From Deinococcus aquaticus (GTDB lineage: Bacteria > Deinococcota > Deinococci > Deinococcales > Deinococcaceae): a stretch of 64,000 nucleotides of DNA. Positions 1 to 10,953 of this stretch are shown piece after piece (the stretch's first letter is position 1; each line of letters starts with the position of its first letter). Made by a program: the position numbers and the translations under genes. The notes beneath the pieces are model-generated. The model made no database searches and was not told the origin of the DNA. It saw nothing but the letters and a program-made list of their open reading frames with translations. The stretch spans positions 3,035,501-3,099,500 of the forward strand of contig NZ_CP115165.1 in assembly GCF_028622095.1 (NCBI RefSeq), in the 5' to 3' direction.

Positions 1-44
1 GCAGATGCTGACCGACCTCCGGTTCGGGCGGGAAGGTCACGGCG

Positions 45-413
45 TTAATTCCGTCCACCGTCCAGCTTCAGGGCGCCCACCACGGCGTCCAGCACCCAGG
101 AGATCACGGCCAGGATGATGGCCCCGATGACCGCCGCGCCGAAGCCCGCGACGTTCAGGGCGGTGGCGGCCGCCACGAGATACAGCACCACGCCGTTCAC
201 GACCAGCGTGAACAGGCCCAGCGTCAGGACGTTCACGGGCAGCGACAGCAGCAGCAGCACCGGGCGGATCAGGGCGTTCACGATGCCCATGACCACCGCC
301 GCGATCAGGACGCTCACGAGGTCCGCGCCCGGCTCGAAACTCACGCCTGCATACACGCGGGCCAGCAGGTACAGGGCCAGTGCGTTCACCAGCAACCGAA
401 GAATGAAACCCAT
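45..413 (-). CDS. Phage-holin-like family 4 membrane protein
   Basis: Small integral membrane protein that matches the PF04020 group (named phage holin family 4, but a chromosomal family of unknown function). The 122 residues are nearly all hydrophobic, with four probable helices near 3-22, 28-48, 60-82 and 92-114; the family-typical stretch NALIRPVLLLLSLPVN is at about 46-61. No lysis genes accompany it, so a phage role is unlikely. The ATG is preceded by TATCCT six bases upstream on the minus strand (420-425), which fits a leaderless start. Family assignment is by recognition of sequence pattern; the function is unknown. Confidence 0.8.
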   Translation of the reverse strand: MGFILRLLVNALALYLLARVYAGVSFEPGADLVSVLIAAVVMGIVNALIRPVLLLLSLPVNVLTLGLFTLVVNGVVLYLVAAATALNVAGFGAAVIGAIILAVISWVLDAVVGALKLDGGRN

Positions 414-492
414 GCCAGCAGGATACGGGATGCGCCGCGCCGGAATGGGAACGCGCCCGGATGAAAACGGGCGCGCAGTTACAACGCCGGGG

Positions 493-1800
<1,308 letters not shown>

Positions 1801-1876
1801 GCCCCCGACGCTAACACGCCCGCGCACCCGTCCGCCGCGCGGTGTCCAGCCTGCATGGGCGGCCTAGACTGCCGGG

Positions 1877-1942
1877 GTGAACCGTGCAGGTATGAAAGGG
1901 ACAGAAGAGGTCCGGGACGGACGTAAGAGCCGGGCGTGCTGA
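1877..1942 (+). CDS. Possible 21-residue leaderless small ORF
   Basis: A GTG at 1877 lies six bases after TAGACT (1865-1870) and opens a 21-codon frame whose stop (1940-1942) overlaps the GTG of the next small gene by a few bases, an arrangement that would permit translational coupling. The peptide is charged and has no recognisable feature. It may be only the 5' end of a transcript for the downstream membrane peptide. Evidence is limited to promoter geometry. Confidence 0.22.
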   Translation: MNRAGMKGTEEVRDGRKSRAC

Positions 1943-2112
1943 TCGGTATGGTCGTGCTGATGCTGCTCAGCATCAACCTGGGCGGCCTGATGAGCGTGAT
2001 CCTGCAACTCGGGCGCGGTGAGTGGCTGGCCGGGCTGGGATCGCTGGTGACGCTGGCCGTGGTGGACGCGCTGGGCTTCCGGGTGCTGCGCGGCCTGCGC
2101 GGGCAGGACTGA
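1936..2112 (+). CDS. Small hydrophobic membrane protein (58 aa)
   Basis: A 58-codon frame starting GTG (alternative ATG at 1948) and closed upstream by an in-frame TAA at 1924. Two hydrophobic stretches, about residues 1-25 and 32-48, separated by a short polar loop (LGRGEW), followed by a basic end (RVLRGLRG), suggest a two-helix hairpin in the cytoplasmic membrane with the tail inside. No family was recognised. It lies between purB (divergent) and the deacetylase gene, and is preceded by the 21-codon frame described above. Too short for most gene finders; codon composition is like the neighbours. Confidence 0.5.
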   Translation: MLIGMVVLMLLSINLGGLMSVILQLGRGEWLAGLGSLVTLAVVDALGFRVLRGLRGQD

Positions 2113-2179
2113 ATACCGGGGGCCTGGGCTGTGGCTTCGCTTGCCGTCCGGCGGGGCGGGCTGCGGCAGACTGCCGGGC

Positions 2180-3130
2180 GTGACTGACGCTGCCGTGACT
2201 GACGCCGCTGAGCCTGTCCTGCCGGAGTCGGGGTTCCGGCACGCGTTCCGGGCGTACTCTCCGGCGGATTACGGGTTTCCGCTGCCGGACGGGCACCGCT
2301 TTCCGTACTACAAGTACGAGGGGGTCCGGCGGCGCCTGTCCCCGCTGCTGCCGGTGCTGGACACCCCGGCTCTGCGCTGGGCGGACGCGGCGCGCGTGCA
2401 TGACCCGCACTGGCTGAGGCGCTGGCGGCGAGGCGAGGTGGACCGGCACGAGGAACGCGCCTTCGGGCTGCCGTGGTCGCCGGGCGTGGTCGAGCGGGCC
2501 CGCCGCGCGGCTGGGGGGTCCCTGGCGGCGCTGCACGACGCGCTACAGGTGGGCTGGGGAGCGAATCTGGCGGGTGGCACGCACCACGCCTTCCGGGACC
2601 GCGCCGAGGGCTTCTGCCTGGTGAACGACGCGGCGATCCTGACCCGTGTGGCACTGGATGAGGGGCTGGCCCGGCGCGTGGCGGTCGTGGATCTGGACGT
2701 GCACCAGGGAAACGGCACGGCGGCGCTGCTGGGCACCGAGGCGCGGGCGTTCACGCTGAGCGTGCATGGCGAGCGTAACTACCCGTTTCGTAAGGAGGTC
2801 AGTTCGCTGGATATAGGACTGGGGGACGGCGTGACTGACCACGAGTACCTGTCGGTGGTGCGGGAGCGGGTGCTGCCGCCGCTGGAGGCGTTCCGGCCGG
2901 ACCTGCTGCTGTACCTGGCGGGGGCGGACGTGCTGGCCGGGGACCGCTTCGGGCGGTTCGCGCTGACGCTGGACGGCGTGCGGGAACGTAACCGCGCGGT
3001 GCTGCGCTGGTCGCGCAGGGCGGGTGTGCCGGTGGTGACCATGATGGCGGGCGGGTACAACCATGATCACGCACTGACGGTTGAGGCGCACGCGAGCGTG
3101 GTGCTGGACGGCCTGGAGGTCATGGGGTAG
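2180..3130 (+). CDS. Histone deacetylase family protein (AcuC/class II-like)
   Basis: Zinc-dependent amidohydrolase of the arginase/deacetylase fold; bacterial members remove acetyl groups from protein lysines, acetylpolyamines or small amides. The paired catalytic histidines are His135-His136 (GGTHHAF), and the zinc ligands are Asp173 and His175 (DLDVHQGNG) and Asp250 (AGADVLAGD); a late MAGGYN segment supplies the usual transition-state region. The length, 316 residues, is normal for short bacterial members. GTG 2180 is chosen because CAGACT lies seven bases before it (2167-2172), consistent with leaderless initiation. It has no operon partner, so the substrate cannot be inferred from context. 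Confidence 0.85.
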   Translation: MTDAAVTDAAEPVLPESGFRHAFRAYSPADYGFPLPDGHRFPYYKYEGVRRRLSPLLPVLDTPALRWADAARVHDPHWLRRWRRGEVDRHEERAFGLPWSPGVVERARRAAGGSLAALHDALQVGWGANLAGGTHHAFRDRAEGFCLVNDAAILTRVALDEGLARRVAVVDLDVHQGNGTAALLGTEARAFTLSVHGERNYPFRKEVSSLDIGLGDGVTDHEYLSVVRERVLPPLEAFRPDLLLYLAGADVLAGDRFGRFALTLDGVRERNRAVLRWSRRAGVPVVTMMAGGYNHDHALTVEAHASVVLDGLEVMG

Positions 3131-3188
3131 GGCCAGGACGGCCTGCGGTTGCAACTCCGGCGCGACGGGGAGAGGACTGTGAGGAGGG

Positions 3189-3205
3189 TTGTACAGCCCT
3201 GTACA
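3189..3205. promoter_or_regulatory. Distal TGTACA motif pair upstream of CRP gene
   Basis: TTGTACA (3189-3195) and TGTACA (3200-3205) occur 11 bases apart, and a degenerate GGTTGTTCA follows at about 3218. The same word recurs in a pair with the same period at 3423-3440 next to the regulator's promoter. The 388-base gap 3131-3518 holds no gene, and these repeats make it look like a control region. The binding protein is not known. Confidence 0.4.
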
Positions 3206-3360
3206 TCCCTGAAGAAGGTTGTTCAGGCGCCTGGGCGGGTGGGGGGATCGGGGGCGATCCGGCCGCGCACAGGCCCGGTGGGGGTGGGGGGTACACGCCC
3301 CGACAACCGGTCTCCGGTGAGGTTTCCCTGAACCGCTTTCCACAGACTGGCACGATATTT

Positions 3361-3377
3361 TTCTGGATTTTCCAGAA
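3361..3377. promoter_or_regulatory. 17-bp palindrome, candidate operator
   Basis: TTCTGGATTTTCCAGAA is a perfect inverted repeat with 7-base arms and a 3-base centre, placed in a locally AT-rich patch of an otherwise GC-rich gap. A second inverted pair, TTCAC (3393-3397) and GTGAA (3408-3412), lies just downstream. Both precede the CRP/FNR gene at 3519. It reads as an operator for a dimeric regulator; it does not match the TGTGA-N6-TCACA site expected for CRP. Confidence 0.45.
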
Positions 3378-3422
3378 CCCATTGATTTACTTTTCACACT
3401 GTAAGCCGTGAACGTTTCAGGG

Positions 3423-3442
3423 TTGTACAAGGGTTGTACACT
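3423..3442 (+). promoter_or_regulatory. Tandem TTGTACA repeats overlapping a TACACT -10
   Basis: TTGTACA occurs at 3423-3429 and 3434-3440, a direct repeat with an 11-base period, so both copies face the same side of the helix. The second copy runs into TACACT (3437-3442), the commonest -10 hexamer in this window. A start near 3449 would give a leader of about 70 nt before the CRP/FNR gene. Binding to the repeat would be expected to occlude the promoter. Confidence 0.45.
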
Positions 3443-3518
3443 TCATTCCTCAAGAGTAAGGCCGCAACCCGACGCACCGCATCCTTCCAGCGCCCCGCCG
3501 CACCAGACAGGAGTCACC

Positions 3519-4145
3519 ATGACCTACCTCGCCCCCACCACCCTGCCCCAGACCCACGACCTGAACCGCACGGTGCGCCGCGGCCAGACCCTGTACTACG
3601 CCGGAGACAGCGCCCCCAGCCTCTACCGCCTCGAAAGCGGCCTGATGCGCGCCGTGCGCCTCACCCCCCAGGGCCGCAACCTCACCGTGCGCCACATCCG
3701 CCCTGGCGACATCTTCGGCGAGGAATGCCTGCACGGCCAGACGCGCGGCCATCAGGTCGTCGCCCTCACCGACACGGTCCTGGTGCCCATCCACCCGCAG
3801 CACCTGAGTGCCGCCGAACTGTGGGACCTGACCCGCAGCCTCAGCGCCCAACTGCAACGCATGATGACCGACGGCGTGCACATTCAGGACGGCGACCTGC
3901 GCGAACGCATCGCCCGCTACCTGCTGAACCTCGCGGACAGCACCCTGGGCGGCGCGCACAGCGACGGCACCCGCTTCGTGCGGGCCACGCACGAACTGAT
4001 CGCCGAGGGCACCGGCGCCACCCGCGAGAGCGTCAGCAAACTGATCGGCGAGATGCGCGACGACGGCCTGCTGAGCCCCGCCTACCGCTGCCTGACCCTG
4101 ACCGACGAGGACGGCCTGCGCCTCCTGAGCGGCTACCACGGCTGA
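3519..4145 (+). CDS. CRP/FNR-family transcriptional regulator
   Basis: A 208-residue one-component regulator: an N-terminal cyclic-nucleotide-type beta-roll (about 15-120, with [20 protein letters not shown] around the sensor pocket) followed by a long dimer helix and a C-terminal winged helix (about 135-205) whose recognition helix is in [19 protein letters not shown]. The start ATG has AGGAG six bases upstream, so unlike most neighbours it is led by a Shine-Dalgarno sequence. Deinococci carry several CRP/FNR paralogues including the stress regulator DdrI; the sequence alone does not show which one this is. The repeats and palindrome in its upstream region suggest tight control. The effector is unknown. 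Confidence 0.88.
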   Translation: MTYLAPTTLPQTHDLNRTVRRGQTLYYAGDSAPSLYRLESGLMRAVRLTPQGRNLTVRHIRPGDIFGEECLHGQTRGHQVVALTDTVLVPIHPQHLSAAELWDLTRSLSAQLQRMMTDGVHIQDGDLRERIARYLLNLADSTLGGAHSDGTRFVRATHELIAEGTGATRESVSKLIGEMRDDGLLSPAYRCLTLTDEDGLRLLSGYHG

Positions 4146-4165
4146 AGACCGCACCACCCCACCAG

Positions 4166-4199
4166 CGCCGCCCGTCCAAGTGAGGACCGGCGGCGTTTT
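4166..4199 (+). terminator. Intrinsic terminator after CRP/FNR gene
   Basis: Arms 4166-4177 and 4184-4195 pair over 12 bases with a single mismatch around a 6-base loop and run straight into TTTT (4196-4199). It lies 20 bases after the regulator's stop codon. Confidence 0.8.
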
Positions 4200-4268
4200 C
4201 GTGTCACCGGAGCCACGGCGCACCAGAGCAACAGCCAAACATTCTGTCCAGCGCGTAGAATTGCGGGC

Positions 4269-5293
4269 ATGCGTATTCGCCTGGACCCCTGGCCCGTGGA
4301 CATCGAGGGCGGGCAACTGACCCTGGAACCCTTTGACGGCACCCTGATCGACATAGAAACGCCGCGCTGGGCTGCCATACCCGCCCGCCCCATCCCCCGC
4401 CAGCTGAGTACCGTGCAGGTCGTGGACGGGAAACGCCGCATGGAAGGCCGCGTGTTCGTGGAAGATGATCACGGGAACGTCGGCACGGGCGGTTTCGGGG
4501 CGTACGTGGTAGGCGCGGTCAGCCTGTGCCCGCACGGTTCGCGCGCCGCCGAATTGCTGGACGTGCGGGCCACGCGCGTTCTGGCGCACGCCCCGACCCT
4601 GAAACTCGACGCGACCAGCCTCTCGCCGCGCAACCCGCATACCGGCACGCTGCTGTACAACCCGGTCCCGACCGACAGCGCCGACCCGATGGCGCCACTG
4701 CACCGCCTGCAGGCGCTGATGCTCGACGCCGAGCAGACCCTCTCGCACGGGTACGCCTCGCTGGTGCCGTTTGAGGAAACCGACGACCGCGAGGCCCTCA
4801 CCTCCCTGACGTTGCAGGACGGCACGCTGCGGCGCGGCGGGGCCACGCTAGGCGGCGCCGTTGTGGGGTATGTAAAGACCATGCAGACCCAGTACCTGAG
4901 CGCCGACCGGGTAGGCCTGCTGAGCGACCTGAAACCCGGCGAGCGCACCCCCATCCTGCACATGAAATCCGAGACGGGCCGCAGCACGCGCTTTACGTGG
5001 TACGTGCGGCTATCCGGCGCCGCCTTCTACCAGCACCCCATGAGCGGCGTCATGCGCCTGGAAATGTACGCGCCGCCCGAACCGGACTTCCTCCCGCCCA
5101 CCGTGCGCGAAGTCGCGAACCTCAGCGGCACGCTCCTGATGCGGCTGGGCAGTCACGCGCACAAGGATCCGCGTGCGCCGCAGAACCTGATTCCCACGGC
5201 GGCGCTGGAGCAGGCGATGGGCCGCAGCATGGGCAGCGCGGACCTCGTGACGCGGCGCATCCGGGCGCACATCGCGGGCCTGCAGGGGGTCGC

Positions 5294-5297
<4 letters not shown>
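4269..5297 (+). CDS. nurA: NurA-type 5'-3' DNA end-resection nuclease
   Basis: Manganese-dependent nuclease that works with the HerA translocase to process DNA double-strand ends. The 342-residue protein carries the family's first acidic motif as VVDGKRR (Asp53) and a second Asp in [10 protein letters not shown] (about 182-191); the fold is RNase H-like. The ATG has TAGAAT seven bases upstream (4256-4261), a leaderless start. The stop overlaps the herA start by four bases, so the two products should be made at equal level. The identification rests on the motifs, the length and the herA neighbour, since NurA sequences diverge widely. Confidence 0.85.
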
Positions 5298-7116
<1,819 letters not shown>

Positions 7117-7117
<1 letters not shown>

Positions 7118-7251
7118 TATGGGTTCCGTTTGAATGGTTTGTCAAAACCGTTTAACCCGAGCGGATCGAGCATGAAAAGAACAGGTTCCGGGCGTGGAGT
7201 TGGCAACCCGGTGCGTTTCCGGGTCGTTAACGAAACAAACGGAATAGGTAT
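7117..7251. repeat. Dispersed MITE-like repeat, copy A1
   Basis: About 135 bp related to the copies near 11949, 14417, 32512, 44284 and 46191. Ends are ATATGGGTTCCG and, inverted, ATACCTATTCCG. Internally it carries a hairpin of the form GGCAACCCGG...CCGGGTCG and the TGAATGGTTTG/AAACCGTTTA stem. It begins at the last base of the herA stop codon. Orientation is reversed relative to copy A3. No coding capacity. Confidence 0.8.
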
Positions 7252-7264
7252 GAAGGGCACAAGG

Positions 7265-7302
7265 GAAGGCGGGCGGGGAGAACATGCTCCCGGCCCGCCT
7301 TC
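7265..7302. terminator. Bidirectional terminator hairpin
   Basis: GAAGGCGGGC (7265-7274) pairs with GCCCGCCTTC (7293-7302), extended by GGGAG/CTCCC after one mismatch, between the converging herA and anti-sigma genes. There is no long T-run on either side. Confidence 0.65.
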
Positions 7303-7325
7303 TGCTGCTCTGCTCGGTGCCCGCG

Positions 7326-8036
7326 TTACAGAGACTGCACCAAAATAGGTTGCGTGGTCGGCTGCCGGCTGCCGCCCGGAGGTTCCACGCTGACCGCGAT
7401 GGTCTGCCCGTCCTTCAGGGCGGGGATCACGATGCCCTGTCCGTCGAACACGCCGGCCGGGACGGGCGTCTCGTTCTCGATGCGCCACAGCTGATACACG
7501 CTCTTTGCGGGCGCGGCGGCGGTCAGGTGCAGGTACGCGCGGCCGTCCGGCAGGCGGATCAGTTGACCCAGCGGCTGCCCGGCCGTGGCGAGTTCCTGCG
7601 TGACCGAGCCGGGGGCGCGGGCGAATTCGCTGAGGGCGTCCGTGGATTGCGGCGGGCGTATCAGCAGCACACCGGCCGCCACGGCAGCCACGAGCGCCAG
7701 AAGGCCGCCGCGCCAGTTCAGCCACGGAGAGCGCCGGTCACTGACGGCAGCGGGCTTCGTGGCCGGTTCAGCCGGGAACAGTGGCACGGAGTGAGGCGCA
7801 GCGACGGGCGCGCTGCAGGTTTCGCTGTTCAGGCGGGCCATCAGGCGGTCCTCAGCCCCGGCGGGTACCTCGGCGGGTGGCAGGTCGTCGGGCAGGCGGT
7901 GCAGGGCGTCCAGGTCCGCGCGGTAGTCGGCCATCAGGGCCGGGTCGGCGGCCAGGGCGGCCTGGACACGCGCCTCCTCTTCCGGGCTTAGCAGTCCAAG
8001 CGCCAGCGCCAGCAGGTCATCTCTGTTGATTGTCAC
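7326..8036 (-). CDS. Anti-sigma factor, RskA type
   Basis: Membrane-anchored inhibitor of the ECF sigma factor encoded just upstream. An N-terminal anti-sigma domain (about 1-70, INRDDLLALALGLLSPEEEA) faces the cytoplasm; a single helix (about 108-126, GGLLALVAAVAAGVLLI) crosses the membrane; the outer RskA domain (about 135-236) includes the typical VYQLWRIENETPVPAGVF. Start is GTG 8036 with GGTGA nearby. The gap of 80 bases from the sigma gene and shared strand indicate one operon. Regulated proteolysis is the usual release mechanism in this family; no protease gene is adjacent. Confidence 0.85.
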   Translation of the reverse strand: MTINRDDLLALALGLLSPEEEARVQAALAADPALMADYRADLDALHRLPDDLPPAEVPAGAEDRLMARLNSETCSAPVAAPHSVPLFPAEPATKPAAVSDRRSPWLNWRGGLLALVAAVAAGVLLIRPPQSTDALSEFARAPGSVTQELATAGQPLGQLIRLPDGRAYLHLTAAAPAKSVYQLWRIENETPVPAGVFDGQGIVIPALKDGQTIAVSVEPPGGSRQPTTQPILVQSL

Positions 8037-8116
8037 GTGTCTTCACCTGCCTTTCTGGGGTCAGCGGGGCTGAGTGGGAGTGAGGTGGAAGCGGGTGTGG
8101 GCAGCGCGGGGTCCGC

Positions 8117-8662
8117 CTAGCGGGCATTTCCGGTTCCCAGGTGGGTTCTCATGCGGTCGATGGCGGTCCGCAGCCGGGATTTTACTGTACCGACGGGCAG
8201 GCCGGTGATGATGGCCAGTTCGCTGTGCGAGTACCCGCGGTAGTAGGCCAGTTGCACCAGTTCACGCTGCTGCGGGTCGAGTCCCTCGACGGCGCGCTCG
8301 GCCATGATACGGTCAGCCGGATCGGCGCTGGTGGTGGGAGCGTCCCAGTCCTCGATTTCCAGGGCGGTATCAGGGCGGTCGCGCAGTTCCTGCAGGAAGC
8401 GGTGGTGGGCGATGCTGACCAGCCAGGTCTTGGCGCTGGCGCGGGCCGGATCGAAACGGGCCGAGTGCTTCCAGGCGTTCATGAACGCGTCCTGCACGCA
8501 ACTTTCCACATCGTCCGTCTGCCGGAGCATGCGGTGCCCGAGGGAGTACAGGAGCCGGGAGTACCGGCGGTGTAACTCCTGCAGGGCGTCCTGGTGGCCG
8601 GATGCCATTGCCTGAAGCAGGGCCTCGTCGGGCAGGTCGGGGTGGAGGGAAGGAAGGCTCAT
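8117..8662 (-). CDS. ECF RNA polymerase sigma factor (SigK-like group)
   Basis: A 181-residue sigma-70 family factor with region 2 at about 22-90 (core binding and -10 recognition, including ASAKTWLVSIAHHRF) and region 4 at about 125-178, with the helix-turn-helix SELAIITGLPVGTVKSRLR. No region 3. It is followed by its RskA-type anti-sigma gene and preceded on the same strand by tatA and two Tat-dependent ferritin-like genes, which are plausible targets. A TACCCT/TAGGCT stretch lies in the 149-base gap upstream; no ECF-type -35 was identified there. Confidence 0.9.
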   Translation of the reverse strand: MSLPSLHPDLPDEALLQAMASGHQDALQELHRRYSRLLYSLGHRMLRQTDDVESCVQDAFMNAWKHSARFDPARASAKTWLVSIAHHRFLQELRDRPDTALEIEDWDAPTTSADPADRIMAERAVEGLDPQQRELVQLAYYRGYSHSELAIITGLPVGTVKSRLRTAIDRMRTHLGTGNAR

Positions 8663-8811
8663 GAGTTCACGGGTCAGCCTAGCAGGGTACCCGGGCCGGC
8701 GTGGACGAAGGCGGGATCATTCCCTTAATACTCAGTCATTCATTCTCATGGGTCAACAGGAAGGCGGTTGCCCTGCTGCGCCGGTCGCGCCCTGTGGCGC
8801 GTGGCCGGGGC

Positions 8812-9108
8812 TCAGGCCTGAACCTTGTTCAGCACCACGGGGGTCGGGGTCACGGCGGCGGGCGTGACGGCGCTAGGGCTGACAGCACTGGGGCTGACGG
8901 CGACCGTGGCAGCGACCGGAGCGGGAGCGGCCGTCTGGGCGGCGGGTTCGTCGAGGCTCATGCTGTCCTTGAGTCCCTGGGTGCTCTTGCGGAATTCGCG
9001 CAGGCCATTGCCCAGGCTTTTACCCAGTTCAGGCAGTTTGCGGGGGCCGAAGACGACCAGGGCGACGAGCAGGATCACGAGCAGTTCTGGGGCACCGATG
9101 TTGGGCAT
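8812..9108 (-). CDS. tatA: Twin-arginine translocase subunit TatA/TatE
   Basis: Pore-forming subunit of the Tat protein export system. The 98-residue protein has the canonical short N-terminal helix (GAPELLVILLVALVVFGPRK) with the FGPRKLPELGKSLG hinge and an amphipathic helix, then an unusually Ala/Val/Pro/Thr-rich tail after about residue 55. The ATG at 9108 follows AAGGAG at good spacing. No tatC is present here. It lies 121 bases downstream of two genes whose products have twin-arginine signals, which suggests a dedicated or co-regulated translocon component. Confidence 0.93.
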   Translation of the reverse strand: MPNIGAPELLVILLVALVVFGPRKLPELGKSLGNGLREFRKSTQGLKDSMSLDEPAAQTAAPAPVAATVAVSPSAVSPSAVTPAAVTPTPVVLNKVQA

Positions 9109-9229
9109 GACAGTCTCCTTGATTGGGGTGGGTGGGAATGGGCGAGGGGACAGGAGCCGCAACCAGCGACTTCCTCATCCCCCCGGATGGTGCGGGACCG
9201 GCCCGGCGTGTGCCGGGCGCAGGCCAGCT

Positions 9230-9967
9230 TCAGCTCTTGATGAGCGGTTTGACGATGGCCAGCACCTCGTCCATGCTCAGCGGCGACCAGAAGTCGGTGG
9301 GCGTGGGCGAGAAGTCACCGTCGAAGTCCGCGACGTTGGTGCTGGTGGGCTTGGCGTCGCTCTGCGGGGCGATGCTGGTCTGGCGGGTGGGTTTCTTGTT
9401 GAATCCCAGCTGGGTGCGCAGTTCCTGAATGCCGCTGGCGTGGTTCGCCTCAACGGCCAGGATGCTGGCGGCGGCGGTCAGAACGTCACCGTTCATGACC
9501 TTGTCCGCCTGACCCAGGTAGGCGCGCACGCCGATGGGTTCGAAGGTGTTCGCCAGGGCCAGGAACAGCTCGTCGTTCACGGTCTTGGCGCTGCCGTCAC
9601 TGTTCTTCAGCAGGGGGCTGAAGTCAATGTTGGGCTTGGCGACGGGCGTGCCGCCCAGCGACTTGATGGTGTCCTGAAGGGCCGTCACATGGGCGTTCTC
9701 GTGCAGGGCCAGTTCAGCGGCGTACTCGCGGACGCGGGGGTTCACCAGCTTGCTGGCGTAGGCGCCACTACCGGCGAAGGCGTTGTAGAACTCGGCTTCC
9801 AGGTATTCGAGGGTCAGGGCGTAGTTCAGGATCGTGAGGTCCTGCGCGGCGCTCTTGGTACCGACGCTGGTCGCGGCCAGGGCGGAGAGGTTCAGGCCGC
9901 CCAGGGTCATGGCTCCGGCGCTGACACCGGCGAATTTCAGGAAGGAACGGCGGTTGGGTGTGGTCAT
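9230..9967 (-). CDS. Tat-exported ferritin-like domain protein
   Basis: A 245-residue protein with a twin-arginine signal (RRSFLKFAG) and an Ala-x-Ala type cleavage region (NLSALA, about 25-30), predicted to be free outside the cytoplasmic membrane. The mature part is a four-helix ferritin-like domain (Ferritin_2 type) with candidate metal ligands in LEYLEAEFYNAF, HENAHVTAL and EANHASGIQEL. About two thirds identical by eye to the next gene product, so the pair is a duplication. Followed by tatA. Enzymatic role, metal and oligomer are unknown; iron or manganese storage or peroxide handling outside the membrane is inference. Confidence 0.85.
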   Translation of the reverse strand: MTTPNRRSFLKFAGVSAGAMTLGGLNLSALAATSVGTKSAAQDLTILNYALTLEYLEAEFYNAFAGSGAYASKLVNPRVREYAAELALHENAHVTALQDTIKSLGGTPVAKPNIDFSPLLKNSDGSAKTVNDELFLALANTFEPIGVRAYLGQADKVMNGDVLTAAASILAVEANHASGIQELRTQLGFNKKPTRQTSIAPQSDAKPTSTNVADFDGDFSPTPTDFWSPLSMDEVLAIVKPLIKS

Positions 9968-9996
9968 GGTGTGGTCTCCTTTCCGTGCAGTGCCGC

Positions 9997-10740
9997 TTAC
10001 TTGATGACGGGTTTAACGATGGCCAGGACCTGCGCCATGGTCAGGGGTTTCCAGAACGCGGTGGGCGTCGGGGAGAAGTTCGCGTCGAAGTCAGCAGCGG
10101 AGGTGCTGGTGGGCTTCGCGGCGCTCTGCGGCGCAATGTCCGTCTGGCGCGTCGGGGTGGTGTTGAAGCCCAGCTGCACGCGCAGTTCCTGCACGGCGGA
10201 GACGTGGTTGGCTTCCACGGCGTGAATCGCGGCGGCGGCGGCGATCAGTTCGGGGTTGCTCAGGCGGGCCACCTGACCCAGGTAGGCGCGCACACCGACC
10301 GGTTCAAAGGTGGCGGCCAGCTGCAGGAACAGCTGATCGTTCACGGTGGCGCTGCCGATCAGGGGGCTGAAGTCGAAGGTGGGTTTGGCGACGGGCTTGC
10401 CACCCAGGCTGATGATGGTGTTCTGGAGCGCCTTGACGTGCGAGGCTTCGTGCGCCGAGATTTCCTTGGCGTACTCCTTCACGCGGGGGTTGACCAGCCT
10501 GGAAGCGTAAGCGCCGCCGATATCGAAGGCCGCGTAGAACTCGGCTTCCAGGTACTCCAGTGTCAGCGCGTAGTTCAGGATGTCAAGGTCCTGAAGGTCA
10601 GCGGCAGTCTTGGGGGGGGCGGCACTGGTCGTTCCGCACGATACGAGGGCCATGCCTCCGCTGAACAGTGCGGCGTATCCCATGAACTGACGGCGTGAGG
10701 TGCTGTTGGCGGCAGATGTGATCTGGGTGTCCTCCGGCAT
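9997..10740 (-). CDS. Tat-exported ferritin-like lipoprotein
   Basis: Paralogue of the gene at 9230. The signal has RRQFMG and then ALVSCG, a lipobox, so this copy is probably a Tat-dependent lipoprotein while its partner is soluble. The 247 residues contain the same ferritin-like core (LEYLEAEFYAAF, HEASHVKAL, EANHVSAVQEL) and the same C-terminal block ending LAIVKPVIK. ATG 10740 has AGGGAGG seven bases upstream. Only 29 bases separate it from the downstream copy. First gene of the run that leads on to tatA, the sigma factor and the anti-sigma factor. Confidence 0.85.
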   Translation of the reverse strand: MPEDTQITSAANSTSRRQFMGYAALFSGGMALVSCGTTSAAPPKTAADLQDLDILNYALTLEYLEAEFYAAFDIGGAYASRLVNPRVKEYAKEISAHEASHVKALQNTIISLGGKPVAKPTFDFSPLIGSATVNDQLFLQLAATFEPVGVRAYLGQVARLSNPELIAAAAAIHAVEANHVSAVQELRVQLGFNTTPTRQTDIAPQSAAKPTSTSAADFDANFSPTPTAFWKPLTMAQVLAIVKPVIK

Positions 10741-10953
10741 TGAAGCCTCCCTTGAGCGGTGTGCACTTGCCTGGTCCTTCCCTCCTGGGTGGGTTCCTGA
10801 TCTGGCGTCGGGGGGCGGTGTGCGCCTGACCCTCTTCCTCGCTCGAACAGCCATATGCGGGGCCTGGGGGATCGGATCACGGGCGCGCGGGACAGTGAAG
10901 GTCGCATGAAGAATCCGGTGTGTGGCCGTCTGGCGGGCGGTACACTGCGCGCC

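Noticed and set aside
45..413. Prophage holin
   Set aside because: The family is chromosomal and there are no phage genes nearby; the same applies to the holin-like gene at 55158.
3519..4145. Calling the CRP/FNR gene DdrI
   Set aside because: Deinococci have several CRP/FNR paralogues and the sequence gives no decisive feature. The nurA-herA neighbourhood does not support DdrI.
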